Positions 1-5,276 of a stretch of 5,276 nt of DNA are shown in pieces; positions within the stretch are counted from its first letter, which is position 1, and the number at the start of each line of letters is the position of its first letter. The DNA comes from MWH-TA3 sp044353905. Its GTDB lineage: Bacteria; Actinomycetota; Actinomycetes; Actinomycetales; Microbacteriaceae. The stretch is from assembly GCA_044353905.1 (NCBI GenBank), contig JBILBA010000038.1, forward strand, positions 1 through 5,276, written 5' to 3'. The position numbers were made by a program, and so were the translations under genes. The notes beneath the pieces were generated by a model that saw nothing but the letters and a program-made list of their open reading frames with translations, was not told the DNA's origin and did no database searches.

Positions 1-973
1 GCTTGCCGAACCCGGGCGGGTCGAATTCCTCAATGACGATGACACCGCGAACGGCAAGATCGACAACCGCGGCCGCGAAGACATTGGTGGGTTTGTTGAG
101 GAGAGCCGCGGCGGTGTGGAGCGAGACGCCGGGCGGTGGTCCGTATTCGGCGATGATGGTTGGTCGTCCTCGTCCACCGCGGCCGACGGTGAACTTCCGC
201 ACGAACGTGAGCACCGCCAGAGCGACCAGCACGATGGTCGAGCCGAGGTGCGCGGGCCACACGGGCGATGCCCAATAGGAATTGTCGCGAGGCGTGAAGG
301 TTCCCGGCTCGAACTGAATAGCGACCGTCAGTGTCTGGTAGCTGCCGAGTGAGCCGTGCGAGGCAGTGACGACTGTCGACGATGCTTCCAGAGCCTCACA
401 GGGAGTCGTGGTTTCGGGGTCCCCCGCGTAACAGGCTGCTTGACCCGTGAAGGCGTCGGCGATTGACGGGGCGAACTGGATTTCTGCCGAAACGCTGCCG
501 AATGTCTGCGGCCAACCGGTGCCGTTGATATCCCAATAAAACTCTTGGGGTTGGTCGGCGCCTTCGCTGAGAACCACGTTGTGCGCGACATAGGAAATCG
601 TGTAGATCTGAACCCCATAGACGAATTCGCCCTCGGGGACGGCGATTGTCAGAATCGTGAATTCACCGTCGGATTCGGTCTCGAACGGTCGTTCCGTCCC
701 TTCTCCGTCGGTTACCGAGATGTCGGTGAGTTCGAGCGGAGTACCGAGGTAACTCTCGGGAATCGCCCGCTTGATTCCGCGGTTCTGATCGAAATCGGGG
801 AATCGAGCGACGAGCGTTTCCTCAACGGTGAGCACCGACCGACCTTCCGCGTCCCTCGACAATTCGTATACCGCGTCGAAACTGTCGAACGTGAAATCGT
901 CGACCGAGGCGAACGCCGCGCTCGGGCTCAACAGGGCGAGGAGGAACACCACGACGCCGAGGATCTTCTTCAC
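1..973 (-). CDS. DUF2207 family predicted membrane protein, N-terminal part (runs off left edge)
   Basis: The minus strand reads open from GTG 973 to the window edge, giving 324 residues without a stop; the C-terminal part lies outside. Residues 1-22 (start MKKILGVVV, ending AFA) form a clear signal peptide. Residues 23-240 form an extracytoplasmic domain with DUF2207 hallmarks: NRGIKRAIP at 64-72, EFYWDINGTGW at 144-154, and a cysteine pair at C181 and C192. A membrane helix spans about 243-259 and is followed by a basic stretch (RKFTVGRGGRGR). The cytoplasmic part begins with EYGPPPGVSLHTAAALL (276-292) and VVDLAVRGVIVIEE (303-316), again typical of the family. The family's biochemical role is unknown; known members are membrane proteins of roughly 550-650 residues, so about half is visible. 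No in-frame ATG, GTG or TTG occurs just upstream, and there is no Shine-Dalgarno sequence, so the GTG may be read from a leaderless mRNA. The gene diverges from the surface-protein gene at 1125. Family assignment is firm; function is not. Confidence 0.9.
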   Translation of the reverse strand, partial: MKKILGVVVFLLALLSPSAAFASVDDFTFDSFDAVYELSRDAEGRSVLTVEETLVARFPDFDQNRGIKRAIPESYLGTPLELTDISVTDGEGTERPFETESDGEFTILTIAVPEGEFVYGVQIYTISYVAHNVVLSEGADQPQEFYWDINGTGWPQTFGSVSAEIQFAPSIADAFTGQAACYAGDPETTTPCEALEASSTVVTASHGSLGSYQTLTVAIQFEPGTFTPRDNSYWASPVWPAHLGSTIVLVALAVLTFVRKFTVGRGGRGRPTIIAEYGPPPGVSLHTAAALLNKPTNVFAAAVVDLAVRGVIVIEEFDPPGFGK

Positions 974-979
974 GGTGCA

Positions 980-985
980 AGCGTA
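980..985 (-). promoter_or_regulatory. Candidate -10 box for a leaderless DUF2207 transcript
   Basis: The minus strand reads TACGCT (a TAnnnT -10 box) followed by exactly six bases (TGCACC) and then the GTG start at 973. This spacing would place the first transcribed base on the G of the start codon. No Shine-Dalgarno sequence precedes the GTG, which fits leaderless translation, common in actinobacteria. The -35 region is poor: the best match is CCGACC at 1005-1010 with a long 19-bp spacer. This is inference from geometry only. Confidence 0.35.
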
Positions 986-1084
986 TCGCCCGCGCGTTCT
1001 CGCCGGTCGGCTGGCGATCGTGACGAAAGGTCGCCCCCGACTAACACAGAAGGATTGAACTAACCTCTTCGATGACAAACCCCG

Positions 1085-1093
1085 TGCTAATCT
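1085..1093 (+). promoter_or_regulatory. Candidate extended -10 promoter of the surface-protein gene
   Basis: TGCTAATCT fits an extended -10 element (TGn followed by TAnnnT). Transcription would start near 1099-1101, giving a 5' leader of about 25 bases before ATG 1125. No good -35 box lies 16-18 bp upstream; ATGACA at 1072-1077 resembles one but is only 10 bp away. Extended -10 promoters can work without a good -35. A second weak -10-like hexamer, TAACCT, lies at 1061-1066. Confidence 0.4.
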
Positions 1094-1114
1094 GGCAGGA
1101 ACCAGAATCCTTCG

Positions 1115-1120
1115 AAAGGA
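1115..1120 (+). promoter_or_regulatory. Ribosome binding site of the surface-protein gene, partly in a small hairpin
   Basis: AAAGGA lies four bases before ATG 1125 and ten bases before an in-frame GTG at 1131, so either codon could be the start. Both give a normal signal peptide (MHVKQTLK... or MKQTLK...). AAGGA (1116-1120) is complementary to TCCTT at 1108-1112 with a CGA loop, so the site could be partly masked in the mRNA. Confidence 0.6.
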
Positions 1121-1124
1121 AAGT

Positions 1125-2288
1125 ATGCATGTGAAACAAACCCTCAAGGTTTCAGCAGCGCTGGTCGCAGCCCTCCTCCCTATCTCACTCGCGACTCCCG
1201 CGTTTGCCGTTGAATACGATCGCCTCAACATCACTGTTGACTGCGGCTTAGGTGAAACCGGTGAAGACGACCACGTCCTCGCGCCAGGTGAGGTGCTGAC
1301 GGTGACCTTCGCCAACTGCTCCGGCTTCACAATTGAAGACGAGGACAACACGGGGAACGCCACGATGCCGGACAATACGGTCATCGTTTCTGGGAACACC
1401 CAAACAATTTCGAGCAACAGCTTTGTGGTTACTGTCGACGGCGAGGCAGACCTCGACATCGACGACAGCGAACCCGACGTTGATGTGTATGTTGCCGGAC
1501 CTACCGACGACCCCTCGTCAACACTTCTGGCCACCGAAGAAATCACCATCGATCTTTCCGCGCCAGAAACGATGGTTCGTGAGGAGATGATTGGTGACCC
1601 CGAAGGCGATGACGGTAATGGCGACATCTACATCGCCGGGAAAGAGGAATGTCAGGTCGAACCCGGCCTCCATGTTTACGAGACACTGGAATTCACGGTC
1701 ACCACAGCGGGAACTTACGACTTCCGTGCCGTTGCAGTGAGCCCGATAGACGAGGACTTGAACTGGGGAGTCGATACGTATCCGACGACCGACCCGTTCT
1801 TGGCAGTATATGAAACGTTCAACCCCGCACTTCCCGAAACTGGTGTGGTGGGGTGTAACGATGACAATGACGGAACAGGGATCCCAGCTATCGATGATGC
1901 CTGGGACGACCCATCTGACCCAGGGGACTCTTTTGAAGGTCTTGTTACTGAATCGGGCGACATTCTTCAAGACCAATGGCCGTGGTTCCAAACGACACTC
2001 GAGCCTGGGAACTACACCCTCGTCTACATGCCGTTCAGGACCGTGGGCAGCACCGACTTCGCTGCTGGACAATTTGGTTCAACATCCGGCGCCAGCGGTG
2101 TGACCTGGGACCCGATTGCGCAGTCGACAACATACGAAATGTGGGGTCCGGCTGGCGGAATCGTTTTCGGTGAGGGACTCGCCACAACCGGTGGAGTCGA
2201 ACCCTCGTTCGCCCTCTGGGCGGGCATCGGAATTGTCGGTGTCGGTGTTGCAGTAGCCGTCGCACGCCGACGCGAACAGCGCGCCTAA
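1125..2288 (+). CDS. Secreted, sortase-anchored acidic surface protein (LATTG sorting signal), function unknown
   Basis: The 387-residue protein has a signal peptide at 1-28 (basic N-end, hydrophobic core, ATPAFA cleavage site) and a C-terminal cell-wall sorting signal: LATTG at 352-356, a hydrophobic helix at about 361-380, and the basic tail RRREQRA. LAxTG is the motif associated with class E sortases of high-GC Gram-positives, so covalent attachment to peptidoglycan is likely. The mature part is very rich in Asp and Glu and looks all-beta. An N-terminal domain (about 30-145) contains C40 and C65. A central domain (about 146-335) contains C176 and C244. The central stretch GTYDFRAVA, DPFLAVYETFNP, GCNDDNDG, LEPGNYTLVYMPF resembles the prepeptidase C-terminal (PPC)-like beta-sandwich seen in secreted bacterial proteins, and Asp-rich turns (161-167, 246-249) could bind calcium. 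No catalytic motif is recognisable. A canonical LPETG also occurs internally at 236-240. The gene stands alone, divergent from the DUF2207 gene and convergent with mutY, and no sortase gene is in the window. Surface anchoring is well supported; the biological role is unknown. Confidence 0.88.
   Translation: MHVKQTLKVSAALVAALLPISLATPAFAVEYDRLNITVDCGLGETGEDDHVLAPGEVLTVTFANCSGFTIEDEDNTGNATMPDNTVIVSGNTQTISSNSFVVTVDGEADLDIDDSEPDVDVYVAGPTDDPSSTLLATEEITIDLSAPETMVREEMIGDPEGDDGNGDIYIAGKEECQVEPGLHVYETLEFTVTTAGTYDFRAVAVSPIDEDLNWGVDTYPTTDPFLAVYETFNPALPETGVVGCNDDNDGTGIPAIDDAWDDPSDPGDSFEGLVTESGDILQDQWPWFQTTLEPGNYTLVYMPFRTVGSTDFAAGQFGSTSGASGVTWDPIAQSTTYEMWGPAGGIVFGEGLATTGGVEPSFALWAGIGIVGVGVAVAVARRREQRA
2178..2192 (+). 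other. Cell-wall sorting motif LATTG (class E sortase type)
   Basis: Codons CTC GCC ACA ACC GGT encode LATTG, 31 residues from the C-terminus, followed by a hydrophobic segment and an Arg-rich tail. This is the complete three-part sorting signal. Known sortases cleave between Thr and Gly and join the Thr to a peptidoglycan precursor. A class E enzyme is inferred from the Ala at the second position. Confidence 0.8.
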
Positions 2289-2303
2289 CCAATAATCAGT
2301 TGC

Positions 2304-2343
2304 AGCGGGGCTGCGAGCTACTTCGGTAGTCCGTAGCCCCGCT
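2304..2343. terminator. Hairpin terminator with UUCG tetraloop between convergent genes
   Basis: On the plus strand, 2304-2321 pairs with 2326-2343 in an 18-position stem: 15 Watson-Crick pairs, two G-U wobbles (2313/2334 and 2317/2330) and one A-C mismatch (2316/2331). It is closed by a C(UUCG)G loop at 2321-2326. The GC-rich base, GCGGGGCT (2305-2312) with AGCCCCGC (2335-2342), is perfect. It begins 16 bases after the surface-protein stop codon. No run of T follows on either strand, as is common for actinobacterial terminators. It probably ends the surface-protein transcript and may also serve mutY, whose stop codon (2318-2320) and last codons lie in the stem. Confidence 0.75.
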
Positions 2344-3208
2344 TCACGTTAACGATCAAGCCGTCGGTAAGCAGTCCCTCAAGTGCGCGATCGCGTTTAG
2401 AAGAGTCGGGCACAGCGACGACGATATCGGTGTCGGTGATGTGTGCCCGCTCGCGGGCGAGGGCAAGAATCGCACCTCGCGCCTGACGAACACTTCCTTC
2501 GTATTTCGCCTGTGGGGTCCGAGTGCGACCCGCGTTGGCAGGGAATCCGGCGAGTGCCCAGGCACACTGTTCCGCGATCGGGCATTCGCCGCAGTTCGGG
2601 GAGCGGGCGGTGCAGAACACGGCGCCCAACTCCATCACGCCGGCGTTGACCGCGACCGACTCGACGGCGTCAGCGGGCAAGACCGACTCCATGAGGTCCA
2701 TGTCGACCTTCGTGCGCGGCGGTTCGGGTTCGGCGATGCCCAGCACCGCGCGGGCGAGGACTCGCCGAATGTTGGTGTCCACGACAGGGACTCGCTGACC
2801 GAAGGCGAACGACGCGACCGCTCGGGCGGTGTAGGAACCGATTCCGGGCAGGGATTCGAGAGCGTCGACGTCACTGGGGACCTCTCCCCCAAACTCGTCA
2901 CGAATTCGGGTCGCTGCGGCATGCAGGTTCAGCGCGCGACGGGGGTAACCGAGCTTCCCCCAGGCACGAACAATGTCGGCGGGTGACGCAGCGGCAAGGG
3001 AGGCCGGAGTCGGCCAGCGCTCGATCCACTCGATCCACATCGGCGCGACTCGGCCGACGGGAGTTTGCTGCGCCATGATTTCCGACAACAGGACACCCCA
3101 CGGGGTCGTGCCGGGCTCACGCCACGGCAACTGCCGGGCGGAACGACGAAAACAGCGCGCCACGACAATCATCGCGGCACGTTCGCGGTCGCTATTCCTT
3201 GTCGTCAT
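2318..3208 (-). CDS. mutY: A/G-specific adenine DNA glycosylase MutY (short form)
   Basis: MutY removes adenine mispaired with 8-oxoguanine or guanine in base-excision repair. The 296-residue protein shows the LPWRE motif (27-31), the catalytic Glu in SEIMAQQTP (E43), a helix-hairpin-helix LPGIGSYTA (120-128), where Ser-Tyr rather than Arg-Lys marks MutY rather than endonuclease III, the catalytic Asp in VVDTNIRRV (D144), and a 4Fe-4S ligand set C199-x6-C206-x2-C209-x5-C215. The C-terminal NUDIX-like domain of E. coli MutY, which reads 8-oxoguanine, is missing; the about 60 residues after 235 look like the short tail of mycobacterial MutY (about 300 residues). The usual Leu in MLQQT is Ala here (A46). 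ATG 3208 is chosen because it overlaps the end of rbfA by 17 bp, has the expected length and suggests coupling. GAGG abuts the ATG too closely for a good ribosome site. ATG 3172 (MIVVAR) is an alternative start. The reading frame stays open upstream to 3343, but only as a shadow of rbfA. Confidence 0.93.
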   Translation of the reverse strand: MTTRNSDRERAAMIVVARCFRRSARQLPWREPGTTPWGVLLSEIMAQQTPVGRVAPMWIEWIERWPTPASLAAASPADIVRAWGKLGYPRRALNLHAAATRIRDEFGGEVPSDVDALESLPGIGSYTARAVASFAFGQRVPVVDTNIRRVLARAVLGIAEPEPPRTKVDMDLMESVLPADAVESVAVNAGVMELGAVFCTARSPNCGECPIAEQCAWALAGFPANAGRTRTPQAKYEGSVRQARGAILALARERAHITDTDIVVAVPDSSKRDRALEGLLTDGLIVNVKRGYGLPK

Positions 3209-3629
3209 CCTCGTGCGGCTTGACGTAGGGGTCGGCGTCACCGGCGTATTCCTTGCCCTTGGCTTCTTTCGCGACCTGAATGTCACGCTGGTTCGCCTGA
3301 GCGAGAAGGTCTTCGATGTGCGCCGACGTTTCGGGGAGAGCATCGAGGATGAACTCGAGCGACGGAGTCAGTCGTGCGGTGATGTTGCGTCCCACCTCGG
3401 ATCGCAACATCCCCGTCGCGGACTTCAATGCGTCCCACGAATTCTGTCGTTCTTCGTCAGTTCCGTACACGGTGAAAAAGACGGTCGCGTGCTGCAGGTC
3501 GCCCGTCACGCGCACATCGGTGATCGTGACGAAACCGAGTCGGTCGTCACGAAGACCCTTGTCGAGGCGGCGCGCAACAATTTCCTTGATGCGTTCCGCC
3601 ATCTTGCGCGCGCGGTCGGGAGCAGACAT
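3192..3629 (-). CDS. rbfA: 30S ribosome-binding factor RbfA
   Basis: RbfA is a small KH-fold protein that binds the immature 30S subunit near the 5' end of 16S rRNA and helps late maturation, notably in the cold. The 145-residue sequence has the family signatures: an N-terminal helix with RARKMAERIKEIVARRL (6-22), DDRLGFVTITDVRVTGDLQHATVFFTVYG (28-56, read in segments), LRSEVGRNITARLTPSLEF (75-93) and the HIEDLL helix (104-109). The C-terminus has the actinobacterial YAGDADPY segment and a charged tail (HEDDDKE). Its ATG shares one base with the infB stop codon (TAATG), and its stop lies inside the start of mutY, so translation is probably coupled on both sides. Length is normal for actinobacteria. 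Confidence 0.97.
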   Translation of the reverse strand: MSAPDRARKMAERIKEIVARRLDKGLRDDRLGFVTITDVRVTGDLQHATVFFTVYGTDEERQNSWDALKSATGMLRSEVGRNITARLTPSLEFILDALPETSAHIEDLLAQANQRDIQVAKEAKGKEYAGDADPYVKPHEDDDKE

Positions 3630-5276
3630 TAGACGCGCTCCTTCTCCTTCATCTCGATCGTCTCGATCTCGTCACCGATTTGAATGTCGTTGTACTTGCC
3701 GAGGCCGATTCCACACTCGAAGTCGGTCTTGACCTCGGTGGCGTCGTCCTTGAATCGCTTGAGCGACTCGATGGCAAGACCATCGGCAATAACGACACCC
3801 TCGCGGATGACACGTGCCTTGGCGTTTCGTGTGATCGTTCCCGAGCGCACGATACAACCGGCAACGTTTCCGAACTTGCTGGAACGGAACACCTCGCGAA
3901 TTTCGGCGACACCGCTCTGGATCTCTTCGAATTCCGGCTTGAGCATTCCCTTGAGCGACTGTTCGATCTCGTCGATCGCGTTGTAGATGACGTTGTAGAA
4001 ACGAACGTCGACGCCTTCACGCTGGGCACGCTCGCGCGCCTTCGTGTCGGGGCGAACGTTGAATCCGACGACGATTGCGTTATCGATGGTGGCAAGGTTG
4101 ATGTCGCTTTCGGTGATCGCGCCGACTCCGCGGTGGATGATGCGGAGCGTGACGGAATCGTCGACCTCGATCTTGAGCAGCGACTCTTCGAGCGCCTCGA
4201 CGGCACCCGACACATCACCCTTGAGGATGAGGTTGAGCGCTTGCACCTTGCCGTCTTCGAGAGCCTTCGAGAAGTCTTCGAGCGAGATGCGCTTGCGAGC
4301 CTTGGCCAGCAGAGCGTTGCGCTCGGCGGCTTCACGCTTCTCAGCGATCTGGCGGGCGGTGCGGTCGTCGTCGGTCACGATGAACGAGTCACCCGCGCGC
4401 GGGACACTCGACAGACCCTGGACCTGAACCGGACGAGACGGGTAGGCCTCGTCGATCTTGTCGCCGTGCTCATCGACCATCGCGCGAACGCGACCGTAGG
4501 CGGTTCCGGCGACAATGGCGTCTCCGACGCGCAACGTTCCCGACTGGATGAGGACCGTCGCGACGGCTCCGCGTCCCTTGTCGAGTTTCGCTTCGATCGC
4601 GATACCGCGGGCGTCCTTGTTCGGGTTGGCGACGAGGTCGAGACCGGCATCGGCGGTGAGCAGGACTGCGTCGAGAAGGTCGTTGACACCGTCACCCGTG
4701 AGAGCCGAGACGTCAACGAAGATCGTGTTTCCGCCGTATTCCTCGGTCACGAGTCCGTATTCCGTCAACTGCTGGCGGACCTTCGCGGGGTTCGCGCCTT
4801 CTTTATCGATCTTGTTGACCGCGACCACAATCGGAACGTTCGCGGCCTGAGCGTGGTTGAGTGCCTCAATCGTCTGGGGCATGATGCCGTCGTCCGCCGC
4901 GACCACGAGGATCGCGATGTCGGTGACCTGTGCACCACGAGCACGCATGGCGGTGAACGCCTCGTGGCCCGGGGTGTCAATGAAGGTGATGGCACGTTCG
5001 AAGCCCTCGTGCTCGGTCCACACCTGGTAAGCACCGATCGCTTGGGTGATTCCACCGGCTTCGCCCGCGGCGACATCGGCGCGACGAATCGCATCGAGAA
5101 GGCGGGTCTTACCGTGGTCGACGTGTCCCATGACCGTGACCACCGGCGGACGGATGACGAGGTCGTTCTCGTCCTCTTCCGCGTCAAGGTCGATGTTGAA
5201 CGAGTCGAGAATTTCCTTGTCCTCGTCCTCGGGGCTCACGATCTCGATCTTGTAACCGAGTTCCGCACCCAGAACC
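3629..5276 (-). CDS. infB: Translation initiation factor IF-2, C-terminal 548 residues (start beyond right edge)
   Basis: IF-2 is the GTPase that brings fMet-tRNA to the 30S subunit and promotes 50S joining. The frame is open to the right edge, so the long variable N-terminal region is missing. The visible part starts in the linker (GYKIEIVSPEDED), then RPPVVTVMGHVDHGKT with the P-loop at 5105-5128, the switch I motif GGITQAIGAY, the switch II motif DTPGHE at 4961-4978, the guanine-specificity motif NKID at 4805-4816, and SALTG near 4700. A beta-barrel domain II follows (GIAIEAKLDKGRGAVATVL), then domain III and the C-terminal fMet-tRNA binding domain (SKFGNVAGCIVRSG, FECGIGLGKYNDIQIGD). All GTPase residues look intact. 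GTG 5239 is an in-frame codon, not the start: upstream codons continue IF-2-like sequence. The gene ends in TAATG, overlapping rbfA by one base, and heads the infB-rbfA-mutY block in this window. Confidence 0.98.
   Translation of the reverse strand, partial: VLGAELGYKIEIVSPEDEDKEILDSFNIDLDAEEDENDLVIRPPVVTVMGHVDHGKTRLLDAIRRADVAAGEAGGITQAIGAYQVWTEHEGFERAITFIDTPGHEAFTAMRARGAQVTDIAILVVAADDGIMPQTIEALNHAQAANVPIVVAVNKIDKEGANPAKVRQQLTEYGLVTEEYGGNTIFVDVSALTGDGVNDLLDAVLLTADAGLDLVANPNKDARGIAIEAKLDKGRGAVATVLIQSGTLRVGDAIVAGTAYGRVRAMVDEHGDKIDEAYPSRPVQVQGLSSVPRAGDSFIVTDDDRTARQIAEKREAAERNALLAKARKRISLEDFSKALEDGKVQALNLILKGDVSGAVEALEESLLKIEVDDSVTLRIIHRGVGAITESDINLATIDNAIVVGFNVRPDTKARERAQREGVDVRFYNVIYNAIDEIEQSLKGMLKPEFEEIQSGVAEIREVFRSSKFGNVAGCIVRSGTITRNAKARVIREGVVIADGLAIESLKRFKDDATEVKTDFECGIGLGKYNDIQIGDEIETIEMKEKERV
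3638..3643 (-). promoter_or_regulatory. Ribosome binding site of rbfA inside infB
   Basis: The minus strand reads AAGGAG eight bases before the rbfA ATG, within the final codons of infB. A second copy of AAGGAG precedes it directly (3644-3649), encoding the Lys-Glu repeat at the IF-2 C-terminus. This strong site supports efficient rbfA initiation in addition to stop-start coupling. Confidence 0.8.

Noticed and set aside
545..1063. Plus-strand open frame of 172 codons at the left side
   Set aside because: It lies antisense to the DUF2207 gene, whose signal peptide, family motifs and membrane helix are clear. The plus frame has no recognisable domain and reads as a GC-rich shadow.
1518..2072. 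Minus-strand open frame of 184 codons inside the surface-protein gene
   Set aside because: It is entirely antisense to a gene with a coherent signal peptide and sorting signal. Its translation shows no domain, and there is no convincing start context.
2441..2986. Plus-strand open frame of 181 codons over mutY
   Set aside because: It is antisense to mutY, whose catalytic residues and Fe-S cysteines are intact. It shows no domain of its own.
3209..3343. N-terminal extension of MutY up to 3343
   Set aside because: The extra 45 residues are Arg/Ser/Thr-rich out-of-frame sequence within rbfA, and no MutY family member has such an extension.
3649..4335. Minus-strand open frame of 228 codons overlapping infB in another frame
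   Set aside because: Its composition is almost only Ser, Arg, Thr and Pro, the usual out-of-frame product of GC-rich genes, and infB occupies the same strand.
5237..5239. GTG as the true infB start or as a short IF-2 isoform start
   Set aside because: In-frame codons upstream to the window edge continue IF-2 linker sequence (GYKIEI before VSPEDED). Known IF-2 proteins have a long N-terminal region, and no ribosome site is visible before this GTG.
1..5276. Mobile element, CRISPR array, phage, toxin-antitoxin or biosynthetic cluster
   Set aside because: I saw no terminal inverted repeats, transposase motifs, regularly spaced repeats, tRNA-like attachment sites or small toxin-antitoxin gene pairs. 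The genes are housekeeping genes plus two envelope proteins.

Overview
The window looks like chromosomal DNA from a high-GC actinobacterium, most likely the Microbacteriaceae or a close relative. This rests on GC-rich codon use, on IF-2, RbfA and MutY sequences of clear actinobacterial style (a short MutY without the C-terminal NUDIX-like domain), on a DUF2207 membrane protein, and on a cell-wall sorting signal of the LAxTG type that high-GC Gram-positives use with class E sortases. The family assignment is inference; no 16S or other taxonomic marker is present.

Layout. (1) 1-973, minus strand: the N-terminal 324 residues of a DUF2207 secreted/membrane protein. It starts at GTG 973 and runs off the left edge. 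(2) 974-1124: a 151-bp divergent intergenic region with candidate promoters for both flanking genes, including a possible leaderless arrangement for the DUF2207 gene. (3) 1125-2288, plus strand: a 387-residue secreted, very acidic surface protein with signal peptide, beta-rich ectodomain, LATTG sorting motif, membrane helix and basic tail. (4) 2304-2343: a strong hairpin with a C(UUCG)G loop between the convergent surface-protein and mutY genes, whose 3' arm lies inside the last codons of mutY. (5) 2318-5276, minus strand: a tightly packed infB-rbfA-mutY block. infB is cut by the right edge. infB and rbfA share one base (TAATG), and rbfA and mutY overlap by 17 bp, so the three are probably one translationally coupled operon transcribed right to left.

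How they work together. infB and rbfA are housekeeping genes for translation initiation and 30S maturation. mutY, a base-excision repair glycosylase, is a passenger at the end of that operon. The two left-hand genes both encode envelope proteins, but nothing here shows that they act together. The window shows no mobile elements, CRISPR arrays, tRNA or rRNA genes, or phage genes, and I found no convincing new multi-gene system. The least-explained item is the LATTG-anchored surface protein and its regulatory flanks.
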